DNA of 64,000 bases from Silene latifolia (taxonomy: Eukaryota > Streptophyta > Magnoliopsida > Caryophyllales > Caryophyllaceae), in contig NC_133537.1 in the NCBI RefSeq assembly GCF_048544455.1, forward strand, positions 13,329,541 through 13,393,540. Direction: 5' to 3'. Of this stretch, positions 1-10,451 are shown piece after piece. How positions within the stretch are numbered: position 1 is the stretch's first letter; every line of letters begins with the position of its first letter. The notes below the pieces were generated by a model that did not search any database, was not told the origin of the DNA, and saw only the letters and a program-made list of their open reading frames with translations. Position numbers and translations under genes: made by a program.

Positions 1-217
1 TCATTTCCCTCTCCTATCACCAAATCCCACACAACTCTTTTACTCCTATTTTATTACTTTCCTTTATGTTTTGGTCCCACAATTCTTTATTTAACTATAA
101 TAATTCATTCCTCTCTCCTACCACCAACCCCACACAACTCTTTTACTAATATTTTAATACTTTTCCTTAAGTATCGTGCCCATATCAAAGGGGACCATTA
201 TAACGACTGGGAGGGAG
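1..217. mobile_element. Stowaway-like MITE, cut by the window edge
   Basis: The sequence ends in GGGAGGGAG followed by TA, which is the right terminus of a Stowaway (Tc1/mariner) MITE. The left end lies outside the window. Inside, a segment of about 110 bp is repeated once in diverged form, each copy carrying CCCACACAACTCTTTTACT. No coding sequence is visible. Confidence 0.55.
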
Positions 218-1025
218 TATAATATAAATCATTATATTGTTTTTTAATTATTTATTTTATTATTTTAAAGGTCAAGCTACGTAGCTTGACAAAGCTACAC
301 CCGCTCGTAAGCAGGACGTATTTTTTGTACTCCAATAGTAAGCATACCGCGTAACAATTTACAATATTTGCAAACAGGTCCTTAAATTCAACCAGTGGAG
401 TTGCTCTAACACACAAAGACACAAACATTTATAAGATAAAAGTAACATAAGACAATCTAAAATATTTGTCTAATAAACTTTAAAAAGACTTAAAATTGAC
501 ACAAACAAATAAAAAGATATTCGGTATAAAGTAAATATTCAAACAGTTTCCAACTTTTTATCAGTTTTTTCTATAATACGATCATATTTTAAGCAGAGTT
601 GTAAAGGCAAGTCTTTCACTAATTAAATAATTATCATGTGTTTTAAACGATCGTAATTATTTAAAATATAATAATTACGATCGTTTGAGACACATTTATT
701 ACTCAACTGATAAAAAGTTATTCTAACAAATTAAAATAGTAATTTTCATTGGTGATTCTACATTTCTACGTACCGTCACAAAGCAAAGTAAGAAATACTA
801 TAAAAATCCCCTAATGTGTCTAGGTGGAGAGATTAAGACATGATTAGATTGTCATTATTCAATTGTGATTGTAATTAATTTAATCAAATCATACAAATTG
901 CTAAGAATGAAGCGACAAAAACCAATAATGAGAATTGAGAACAAAGGGAAATGGGAAAAACATGTACTATACTCTATACATTCGTACAACAATTATTTTA
1001 TATTTGGTGCATTCATACAACATTT
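218..1025. other. AT-rich intergenic DNA with a near-perfect inverted repeat
   Basis: No gene is seen. A palindrome at 645-686 has 17-bp arms (AAACGATCGTAATTATT and its complement) around an 8-bp loop, and looser pairing extends outward. It resembles the core of a fold-back MITE, but I could not fix its ends. Confidence 0.4.
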
Positions 1026-1043
1026 ATTATTATATTGATCATG

Positions 1044-2681
1044 GGAACTTACAAAAACCGAAATCTTTAGGAGGTTTGGGACTTATGTCGGCTAGACAAG
1101 CAAATGCGGCCTTTCTTACTAAACTTGGGTGGCGAGTTCTGACAGAGCCGGATAGTCTTTGGTCACGGGTTCTACGTGCTAAGTATTGCAACAATCGATG
1201 CGACATTGATATTTTTCAGCCCAAGAGTAGCATGTCTAACGTTTGGGCGGGTATTACTTCACAATCTCGTACAATTGTTATAGGAGCTGCCACGGCCGTG
1301 GGAAATGGGAGGCGTACGCTATTCTGGGATAGCGCGTGGGTTGATAGAGTTTGCTTGAGTGACAAGAACATTGCTCCGATTCCAGCTGACATCCTTGGTG
1401 CTACCGTAAGCGACATGTGGTGTGATATTTCAGGATGGAAATGGGACTTGTTCTCTAATTATCTACCACAAATAATGCTACAAAAAATCGCCTCAATATC
1501 TCTTATAAATGACCAAGATATGATTGATACTCTATACTGGCAAGGGACCTCTACAAGCAAATTTTATATAAAGTCCGCCTTAGGTTTCCTCAAAGACACG
1601 GACCCGACAGACATTCCCGAGCCAACCATATGGCGAACTATTTGGAGACTACTGGTTCAGCATAGAGTCCGTATGTTCCTATGGCTTGCGGCACAGGCGT
1701 CTCATGGTCAATGTCAATCGAGTTATAAGAAACTTGGGAGATAACCCGTTGTGTCCGAGATGCAATGAAAGTGAGGAAACTACCGACCATCTCCTTCGTT
1801 GGTGCCCAATATCGAGACAAATATGGGACGAAGTAGGTATCGATGTCAACTGTGCTTCCTTTTATACACCCCCTTTCTCGGTATGGCTGACACAAAATGC
1901 GAGTAATGAGGTAATCACATCTGTACCTGACTGCCAATTTATTTCACTATAACCTGCTGGTGGATTTGGAAATGGAGAAACAATGTTGTGTTTGGGCGCG
2001 ATAATGAAAACCCAATCAATCCAAGGGCTTTCATGTACCAGCAATTCGAAACGACCAAAAGAGCATTCGACATATTTAACAGCTTTATACCGCAACAAGG
2101 AGTGTCTCATGAAGAGATTTTTGTGCGCTGGCAGCCTCCGTCTCATGGGTGGATGATGCTTAACACTGATGGAGCATCCAAAGGTAACCCCGGGTTGGCT
2201 GGGAGTGGAGGTATATTAAGAGACGAGACGGGAAATTTCATTACAGCATACTATTTGTCATGTGGCGTTTGTTCTTCTATGAAGGCGGAGTTATTAGCTC
2301 TTGTCGTGGGTCTGGAACGAGCCAAATCCCTTGGTCTCACGAGGGTTCGAGTGCAAATGGACAATGTTCCTTGCGTAAAAATCATTAAGGAGGAGCAATT
2401 AATCAGTAATAGCCTTAAGTTTGTTGTCAAGAGATGCAAGGATTTAATACAAGAAGAGCATTGGATAATCAAGATCGATCACATTTATAGAGAAGCGAAT
2501 GGGGCAGCGGATTTTCTAGCTAATTACAGTGTCAACACAAGCAACAATATCACGCACCTAGATGACCCTCCAGATGACCTTCGCACTATCCTTCGAGAGG
2601 ACATTTTCGGGGTTGCTATCCCTCGAGTAGTAGCTAGAAGTTAGTATCGGGGCCTTACCCCTCATATGTACCAAAAAAAAA
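1044..2681 (+). mobile_element. 5'-truncated L1-type LINE with RNase H domain
   Basis: An 18-bp perfect target-site duplication (ATTATTATATTGATCATG at 1026-1043 and 2682-2699) and a 3' poly-A run define this insertion exactly. Only the 3' end of ORF2 is present. It starts after the reverse-transcriptase core, has the reverse-transcriptase zinc-binding region (about 1620-1860, CPRCNESEETTDHLLRWCP), and ends in an RNase H domain (about 2150-2530) with acidic positions in TDGASKGNPG, KAEL, QMDN and ANGAADFLA. Reading frame is lost near 1700 and again near 1910-1990, so it cannot make a full protein. Plant L1 elements with a C-terminal RNase H are a known group. The perfect duplication suggests a fairly recent insertion. 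Confidence 0.9.
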
Positions 2682-2699
2682 ATTATTATATTGATCATG

Positions 2700-3485
2700 A
2701 AAAACTTTTGAGATCACTTGATTTGGCAATCAACAATCAAACATTCATACGGAGTACTCCGGTTAATAAATTATACAACCAGTTGTAGTATAAGAGACAA
2801 GAGTTGGTCTCCCTTCAAACGGACAATTTTGATCTGAAACAATAAGACGTGATTTTGTAACCATTTGACAGTCAAATGTGATCATTTCTGAAAAATAAAT
2901 TAACATAAGCTGCAACACTGTCTGAACCATTGTGGTTACATATGACCGTAAAATGATCACAAAATCCGTCTTATTGTTTCAACTCAAAATAACCATCTGA
3001 AACAAGAATTTGTGATCGTACTAATATAACTCCATTAAAACCGTCACAAATATTTAACATCCATCACAGATAGTTAACCTAAAGACAAGGGATTGAATTT
3101 TGCACATTTTTTTCCGTTAAGGACCTCAACGTTTATATTTTCCAGTTAAGGACCTCCTATTATATTCCGTCAAACTTCCGTTAAATATCGTGTCTGCTGA
3201 AATTTTGCAAAGAACAATGTGGGACTCGTTGAATACTTGAATTCAATGTGAAAGTGGAGCATGCATTAACATTAACATTATCACTCAATAATTTTTTCTA
3301 CTCTCTCAATAAATAATTAGTTTCCTACAAAAATTAATACAGTCGATAAATTTGATTTGGCCTATTTTTGTTTTTTGTTTTGTCTAGATTGAGCTACAAT
3401 TTGTTATACTTTGTGCTAAAAGTCGAGCCCGAATTCGCTTACAATCTCAACTCTTTCCGAGCTTGAGTTGAATTTGTCTCGATTT
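2700..3485. other. Intergenic DNA with a fold-back MITE (2828-2988)
   Basis: No gene. The ends of 2828-2988 are inverted repeats of about 28 bp (left TTTGATCTGAAACAATAAGA, right complementary with few mismatches), typical of a short non-autonomous DNA transposon. The rest is AT-rich DNA with no recognisable content. Confidence 0.5.
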
Positions 3486-3490
3486 GTATG

Positions 3491-3708
3491 TGTTAGGGTG
3501 CAAATCCTTGTCCCACATCGGTAGAATAAAGATGGAAGATCATCCTTATAAGTGTCCCGAAAATATAATAGTACGAGGCCTTTTGGGAAAGAGCCCAAGA
3601 GTAAATCCGTGAGAGCTTGGCCCAAAGCGGACAATATCGTACTATTATGGACAGTGGACACCGGCGCAGCAGAGGCCCAACACGTGATATTCACGCTTCC
3701 GCACAACA
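3491..3708 (+). mobile_element. Solo LTR, short (218 bp)
   Basis: The sequence begins TGTTAG and ends ACAACA, and is flanked by a 5-bp duplication GTATG (3486-3490 and 3709-3713). It carries GTCCCACATCGG near the start, common in short plant LTRs. No internal region or partner LTR is nearby, so it is a solo LTR, perhaps of a small Ty1/copia or TRIM family. Orientation is taken from the GTCCCACATCGG motif. Confidence 0.8.
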
Positions 3709-3713
3709 GTATG

Positions 3714-4202
3714 GACAACCTAATTATGCATGCCCGAAGAAAAAAGTTCGGGAAAAATTACGAGAAAAGTTTAGATTTATAATATGCAAATTGATTAAAA
3801 TTCAAACTTGCCCTTACCTACGTTGTTTTTTACGGTAACATATATAATCGTATAATCTAAAACCGAACATGAGCACGATAAAATGTTGGTCGGTTCTATT
3901 ACAACGGAAGTTGGATACGGAGTAGTATAGAGATCCTATAAATAATACCCAAAAAATACGCATCTTATCAATCATGTAAAACTAAAAAAGTCGTGGCGAA
4001 GCCAATATTTAAACTTATGGGGCGACAAATTTGAGGAGTTAAACGGGTAATGATATAATATACACTCGAAAAATCAAATATTTTAACAAACTTTCAAAAA
4101 TCTCATCTAACAGGCACATTTAATTGTACAATAGGTCAAAGAAGAAGTATTAATGTATCGCGCGGCCGTATTGTAAATTTCCAATGGCATTGTGTAATGG
4201 TG
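3714..4202. other. Intergenic DNA, nothing recognised
   Basis: No open frame of note, no terminal repeats and no known motif were seen in this 489-bp stretch between two solo LTRs. Confidence 0.5.
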
Positions 4203-4207
4203 AAGCT

Positions 4208-5446
4208 TGTTTTGGTAAAAATTTACCGGTTAGTTGTTTCGATTAGTGAGTCAAAGTGACCGTCTATAACTACGAGCGAATTAAAGAATTACGGTGCAAA
4301 ACAAAGTAAAAGACAATGAAAGAGAGATCGACACAAGGAGTTTTTGGTGACGCGGAAAACCCGGTGTGGGAACAACCGCGGGGGGAGTCGGAATCCCGCC
4401 AATATTAGCACTATAATCGGAATATTTTAGCAAGTAAGGAAATAACAATGGTATTTTCTCTAGTAATTGACGGAAATAATTCTTAGGATGAAGATGATGT
4501 AGTCTTGTTGTTGTGTGTTGCCTTGGAATGGAATGTCTCTTGACTGAATTTGCTCTTCCTTTTATAGTTGCTGTTTTTAGGGTTCGGCTCAGAGCTCCTC
4601 CGAATTTGTTTCCTAGATTTTGTAAGGGCGATTACCTCATTTTTAGGAGTCAAATATGCTGACCATTAACTCCTTTGACTATTGCTTTTACTCACATTAA
4701 GTGTGTTGTAAATCTCTTCTTAAATGCTCCACTAAATGCTCAACTAAATGCCTCACTAAATGCTAGCCGTTATTTGACCAAATCCTCCATTAAACCCATA
4801 TTATTCTCTCCAATCCCTATTTTTATGCTAGCCGTTATTGACTAACTCCCCAACTTTCTCCTCCTTTTAATGCTAATCTTTATTCCTCTCATATAGCTGC
4901 TTCCTCTAGGGTTTCGCTTCCTCAGGCTCTTCCGGAATGAGGCTCCTCCGGAATTAGGCTCCTCCAGAATCAGGCTCCTCCAAAGTCAGGATCCTCCGGA
5001 ATTAGGCTCCTCCAGAATCAGGCTCCTCCAGAGTCAGGCTCCTCCAAAGTCAGGATCCTTCGGAATGAGGCTCTTCCAGAATCAGGCTCCTCCAGAGTCA
5101 GGCTCCTCCGGAATGAGGCTCTTCCAGAATCAGGCTCCTCCAGAGTCAGGCTCCTCCGGAATGAGGCTCTTCCAGAATCAAGCTCCTCCGGAATGAGGCT
5201 CTTCCAGAATCAGGCTCCTCTAGAGTCAGGCTCCTCCGGAATGAGGCTATTCCAGAATCAAGCTCTTCCGGAATCGGGGTCCTCGACTTCTATGTCCAGT
5301 CGCCCAAAAATAGGAAGTATGTGAGTTGACCCTTAAACCATCATATGACTCAGATTCGTCCACGACATTAATCCTCCCAAGCCTCGATTGTCCACTCGTT
5401 GCTTGCCACGTGTACCGATATGAAAATGTGAATTTTGCCCATAACA
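4208..5446 (-). mobile_element. Solo LTR (1239 bp), probably Ty1/copia
   Basis: It is bounded by TG...CA and by a 5-bp duplication AAGCT (4203-4207 and 5447-5451). On the minus strand it starts TGTTATGGGCAAAATTCAC, has a TATA-like CTATAAAAGG (about 4558-4567), and ends in a stretch with TTTTCCGCGTCACC, which resembles the end of copia LTRs. No internal coding region remains, so it arose by recombination between the two LTRs. A minisatellite sits inside it. Confidence 0.85.
4925..5275. repeat. 17-bp minisatellite inside the solo LTR
   Basis: About 20 head-to-tail units follow the pattern GGCTCCTCCRGARTCAG, with a few alternating variants (CTCTTCC, CAAAGTC, GGAATGA). Higher-order pairs and triplets of variants recur, which points to stepwise expansion. 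Confidence 0.9.
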
Positions 5447-5583
5447 AAGCTTCACTCTAATTAATTAATTTGATGCTTGAAATATAATTTACAGAGCTAG
5501 AAAAGAAGAATTGGAGATTTGAAAATTATGTATTGCTCTAATATAGAGAAGACAAATTAAATCTCTCGAAGAAGAAAAATGGG

Positions 5584-6600
5584 AGTATTATTTTCGATGG
5601 GAATGTTGTTGAGGGGTCAGATTTCTTCAGATATCTAGGATCTATTATTCAAAAAGATGGGGAGTTAGACGGAGATGTGGCTCACAAAATTAAAGCGGGA
5701 TGGTTGAATGGAAGAGTGATTCAGGGTTTTTATGCGATAAAGATATGCCCCAAAGATTAAAGGGAAAATTTTATCGCACGACAATTAGGCCTGCCTTACT
5801 TTACGGTTCCAAGTGTTGGGCCGTGAAACATTGTCACATTCAAAAGATGAGTGTGGCGGAGATGCGTATGTTGAGGTGGATGTGCGGACATACAAGGAAA
5901 GATCGATTAAGGAATGAGGTGATTAAGGAAAAGGTAAAAGTAGCGCCAATAGAGGACAAGATGATGGAAAACCGACTAAGATGGTTTGACCATGTGAGAA
6001 GGAGACCTATGAACGCACCAGTTAGAAGGCTGGAGACTTGGAGAACAGAAAATGTCCCTAGAGGTAGAGGAAGACCGAGCCAGACATGGTTGAGAGTGAC
6101 AGAGCACGATATGAGATTTCTGGGTTTGAGGAGAGTATGGTGACGGAGAGGGCACAATGCATGGAGGGAAATGATACATGTGGATTTTTAGTATTTGATA
6201 TTTTTTGACATATTTAGTGTTTTTATTTAATTTAAAAAAAAAAATTATTTGTTCTTCTCTTCTTTATTACACTTTTTTACCAACCACTTTCTTATATATT
6301 TTACTTGGTTTACTTTTAAGGCATTCCGGATCCTTAATTCTATTTCGGTTTTCAAAATCATTTTAATCTTTTCTCTCGATTTAAATTTTAAGTTTTTATA
6401 AAAGAAATCCGGAATTCGATTTTAAAACCTCTAAGTTTACCTTGACTTTCCATTACATTTTCGCTCTCCCTTTTGTTTTTCATTTTCCCTTTTCTATTCG
6501 CATTTTGAGGTGTGCGTTCATCCATGGACCTAAAGGATGATTCATGCCAGCCGACTCGAAATCATTTTGGGATTAAGACTCTGATAATGTTGTTGTTGTT
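5584..6600 (+). mobile_element. 5'-truncated RTE-type LINE
   Basis: A 16-bp perfect target-site duplication (GAAGAAGAAAAATGGG at 5568-5583 and 6601-6616) and a (TTG)n tail define the insertion; TTG tails are typical of plant RTE LINEs. The coding remnant matches the C-terminal end of RTE reverse transcriptase: FRYLGSIIQKDGELDGDV, then RLKGKFYRTTIRPALLYG, MRMLRWMCGHTRKDR and ENRLRWFDHVRRRP. Frame shifts once near 5710, so it is not functional. The noncoding part from about 6180 is the 3' UTR, and a second copy of it lies at 51341-53255. Confidence 0.9.
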
Positions 6601-6616
6601 GAAGAAGAAAAATGGG

Positions 6617-7084
6617 GAAAAAAAAGTAGTTTAAATCAAATTTGGCTGTTATGAATCATGAATACATAGCAAGAGGATATGACTAGAACAAACGGTGGTA
6701 TTGACTATTGACGGAAAAGTTATTTCAAATCCTTAACTGAAAAGTTTGAAAATTCGAGTTCTTATCTATAAAAAGTTCCAAAGTTGAGTCCCTTATCTTG
6801 CACATAACTCACGCTTACATCCGTCTCAAAACCCGAACTTCCCAACTTAGTCCCTTCCTCAGCAATGAGTAGATTATACAACCTGTTGTATGATGTAGAA
6901 TCCGAGTTGTGTACTAAAATTTCGCGTTTTGTTTAAAAGAATCTGAGTTATGCTGTAAAGTTTTTGAACTCACACGCTTAAACATAAAAAAAATAAACTC
7001 TTACAAAACTCAGAAAAATTATACATAAGCTCGGATTAATGTATAGGGTTATACAATGCTCATCATACAACTGGTTGTATAGTA
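6617..7084. other. Intergenic DNA with a fold-back MITE (about 6872-7081)
   Basis: No gene. The ends ATTATACAACCTGTTGTATGA and CATACAACTGGTTGTATAG form inverted repeats about 210 bp apart, suggesting a small DNA transposon. It abuts the Stowaway element on its right. Confidence 0.45.
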
Positions 7085-7416
7085 CTCCCTCTTATTCATA
7101 GTAACTCACTAACTCTCACCTTTTAAAAGGGCACGCAAATTAAGGGAGAGTTATTTTATTGTAAACTATTGTGGTAGTGTAAGGTAATTGGAGAGAGGGA
7201 AGGTATTATTGTGGGGTAAGATGATTAAAATAAGTATTGTTGTGGGGGTAATGTGATTAAAATAAGATAAAGTATGAGATTGCGGAGGTATTGCTGTATT
7301 GTTATGAGGTAAGGTGATTAAAATAAGTATAAAAATTTACGGAAAAAGGGAGAGTTATATACTTATATGAATAGATGAAAAAGGAAAGGGGGAGAGTTAT
7401 TATGAATAAGTGGGAG
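7085..7416. mobile_element. Stowaway MITE (332 bp)
   Basis: Terminal inverted repeats of about 22 bp start CTCCCTCTTATTCATA, and TA duplications flank both sides (7083-7084 and 7417-7418). Length and interior (repeated GTGATTAAAATAAG) match the inverted copy at 51006-51335, so both belong to one family. It lies directly upstream of the likely leader exon of the DUF3527 gene and may be part of its promoter region. Confidence 0.8.
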
Positions 7417-7429
7417 TACTATTTGTGCT

Positions 7430-7621
7430 TCCTCAGATCCTGACACTCGCTCACTCTCTTCTTTATCTCTCACCTGCTTTCTGCATCTCATCTGCATATT
7501 CTCTCTCTTCTTTTGACATTTTCTCATCACTACTACCTTTTCATTTACTCCTTTTTTCTCTCTCCTCTTTCACCGACATTTTCGCCGTATTTTCCGGTCA
7601 CTTTTCCGACGTTACACTCCG
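7430..7621 (+). promoter_or_regulatory. Probable 5' UTR leader exon of the DUF3527 gene
   Basis: A pyrimidine-rich stretch (many CTCTCT and TTCTTT runs) looks like a plant 5' leader and ends in a splice donor CTCCG|GTATCC at 7621/7622. A matching acceptor GAGCAG|TGTGG lies at 10353/10354, just before the coding exon. This implies a leader intron of about 2.7 kb. It is inference from base composition and splice signals; transcript data would decide. Confidence 0.4.
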
Positions 7622-7849
7622 GTATCCTTCTATTTTTACTGTTTTCTTTCTACTACAATTTACTGAGAAAATGCGGTAATTTTTTTTTGCTGTAATCACC
7701 AAATTCACTGTGTTCTGTGTGTATTTAATGTTATTTCTAGTGTTAGTATGCTTGATTAATAATTGTCTTTACCATTTACGAGTAAGTCTTGTGTGAGACC
7801 GTCTCGTCTCATATTCAGATACTGTGAGACATTACAATGTAAAAAAGTA

Positions 7850-7937
7850 CTCCTCTGTCTCAATAATTGGTTTACCTTTGATTAAAATACTCCTCACGAG
7901 AATATGAAAGGTAAACAAATGATTAAGACGGAAGAAG
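7850..7937. mobile_element. Miniature Stowaway MITE (88 bp)
   Basis: It starts CTCCTCTGTCTCAATAATTG and ends AAATGATTAAGACGGAAGAAG, with TA on both sides. Close relatives of the same size lie at 31836-31928 and 63525-63618. Confidence 0.7.
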
Positions 7938-8639
7938 TAACTATTTTTGACAATGAACTTATCATGATATCGTCTCATGTAAAAATGAGCGAGTGTAGGC
8001 TTTAAATGATTAAATGAACTTGGAAGTTGAAAAGTAGAGAAGATTATAATATACAATAATAATAATACGCCGTATAATGTAGGCGTTAAATGTTAGTTTC
8101 CTGAAAAATTGGCCAAAAATCAGTGACTTTGTTGATTATTTGTTTTTGTCTATTTTGCGGATTTATAATTTCATTTGTTTTTGTAATCAGAAAGAATTTC
8201 TGATTTAGGTACGCGGATTAGTTTATGAAATGCAATGTTTAGGCGGAAACTTCATAGGATGAAGTCGATGAGCTTAGGACTTTAGCTGTTATCATAAATT
8301 CTCATGTGAGACGTTTTTAAATAACGTTAATGAAAGACCTTTCACGCTAATTTAGTGTGAGACGGTTGTTTGTTATTTAGTTGGGAGGTAAGGTTACTTG
8401 TATTTGGAGTAGTATGACGAGAAGTAAAGTTGCATACATCATCTAGAACTTGATCTAGTTACTTAAACCTTGCCAATGGCCGTCGTAGTCATCTTGGTTG
8501 TTTCAATACTAGTTACATGTGAGATTGTTTGCAATCAAAGAAAGGATTTCTAAAGGTATCTTGTAGTTTGATTACAAAAGTTACATGGAATTCGGAAGTA
8601 CTCCACTAAGTATTGGGTGGTTACTGGTTAGTGATATGT

Positions 8640-9662
8640 ATGATTCAGTGGCAGAGCTATGATTCGATGTTAAGTAGGGCTAAAATATGCACTGAAAATT
8701 TTAACGAGCGGATTTTCAAAGATATCCTCTAGGTTTGACTGCAGAAGTTACTTAGAATTTGAAAGTACGAAGTGTAGGCTACGATTAAGTGGCAGAGTGA
8801 GGATTCGAAGTTAAATGGGGGTAAAATATGCTCCGAAAATTTTATGACAGCGGATTAGTAACACAGTAATAAATCGAAAATTTTACCTTTCTTATTTTCA
8901 CTGTTTGGGAAAACGATAGCTCCTGCTAGTCCTGCTACCTCTCTTGTTCCGTCACTGTTATGATTTTAGTCACTGTTATGATTTTAGATTTTTCTCACTT
9001 TCCAAAATTAGTTTAATTTTTGTGCTTCTAGTATTTCTTGAAATTTAAAATCCGGATGTGGATTGAGATAGCTTAGGTGGGTGTAATAGGGGGTAGGAAG
9101 ATCTTTGTCATTATGTGCTAGTTGTAATCAACAATGGTAATTTCATCTTGTAAAGAGGGTAACGATTTAGTGGTGGAGTGAGGATTTGAAGTTAAATGGG
9201 GGTAAAATATGCATTGAAAATTTTATGACAGCGGATTAGTAATGTAATACAGTAATTTAACGAATAGTTCAAAAATTTTACCTAAAAATTTCTTATCTTT
9301 CACTGCTTTGGAAGACGATAACCTCTGCTAGTTTGCTACCATCTCTCCTTCCGTCACTGTTATGATCTTAGATCTTTTCTCACTTTCCAAGTTTTGTTTA
9401 TTTTTGTGCTTCTAGTATTTCTTGAAATTTAAAATTTAAAATGTCACTGTTACTCCTCGCGTTCCGTCTCTGTTCTGATCTTAGATCTTTTCTCACTTTC
9501 CAAGTTTAGTTTATTTTTGTGCTCCTAGTATTTCTTGAAATTTAAAATTCGGACGTCGATTGAGATAGCTTAGATGGGTGTAGTAGGGGCCTAGAGGGTT
9601 TGAAGATCTTTGTCATTATGTGCTAGTTGTAATCAACAATGGTAGTTTCATCTTGTAAAGAA
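8640..9662. repeat. Diverged tandem duplications inside the leader intron
   Basis: A segment starting near 8783 (AAGTGGCAGAGTGAGGATTC) and running to about 9160 is repeated from about 9161 to 9662, with the same order of landmarks: AAATGGGGGTAAAATATGC, ATTTTATGACAGCGGATTAG, and TAGTTGTAATCAACAATGGT. A third partial copy starts near 8645. The second copy contains a further internal duplication (9367-9438 and 9479-9547). No coding sequence. Confidence 0.7.
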
Positions 9663-10403
9663 AGGTTGCTTTATGTTAATTTTAGGAGTGATTATGGACC
9701 ACATTTCTTTTTTCTTATCTTCATGATTTTTGGGTTTTGTCTTTATGTTGCTGGAATTTGTTTTCTTTTAGGTGTACCAAATCACACAAAATATACTCAC
9801 CAGTCACCAATCTAGAATCTAGATCACTATATTAGTGACCCGGTCAATGTTCATGAATCATGAATTATCATGACTTGGGAGGCATTAAGCTATACTATTA
9901 CGCCACTATGATATTGATAAAGCTAGTGCCATCGAACTTTTTGCTTGCTTTTGTACATGAATGTGATAAGAAATTTGTAGGGAAAAGGCGTTCTGTTTAC
10001 TAATGTAAGGGAAAGTGCTGTAAAGTTTGTAAATTATGAGTAAATACATGTACATGCATAGCAGTTGTGTAATCAACTTCTTCTGCAAGCTGCCTCGAGT
10101 GCTTTCCTATCTACATATGCTTCAATAGCTTAGCTTATTAATTGAGTGAATTTAAGCAGTTCGAATCACTAGTCAGAGCTGCAACATATGTATTTCATCT
10201 GTAGATGTTTATCTTTATTCCCTGACAAATTTAGTCACTTATTTACTTATTTATTTTACCCGTCTGTTACATTTTGGGTTACAGTGTTGAGCTGCGGTGC
10301 ATTTCAGTTTGCTGCTTCTATTTGTTCATGATTTTCCTTTTGCTTATGAGCAGTGTGGAGCAAGCACCTGCAGGAGCAATGGCTGTTTGATCGCTGACCG
10401 TGT

Positions 10404-10448
10404 ATGACTGCTGGTTTTAGCATAGAAGCACCAGCATCCCCATTCTAA
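10404..10448 (+). CDS. Upstream ORF (14 codons) in the DUF3527 leader
   Basis: An ATG at 10404 opens MTAGFSIEAPASPF and stops at 10446-10448, three bases before the main ATG at 10452. A still shorter uORF (MAV) begins at 10379. Such tight spacing is likely to reduce initiation at the main start or make it depend on re-initiation. Whether the peptide itself matters is unknown. Confidence 0.45.
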   Translation: MTAGFSIEAPASPF

Positions 10449-10451
10449 ACA

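Noticed and set aside
7410-7695. Small protein genes of 60-89 aa
   Set aside because: The frames are Ser/Leu/Phe-rich only because the DNA is a CT-rich leader; no conserved motif is seen.
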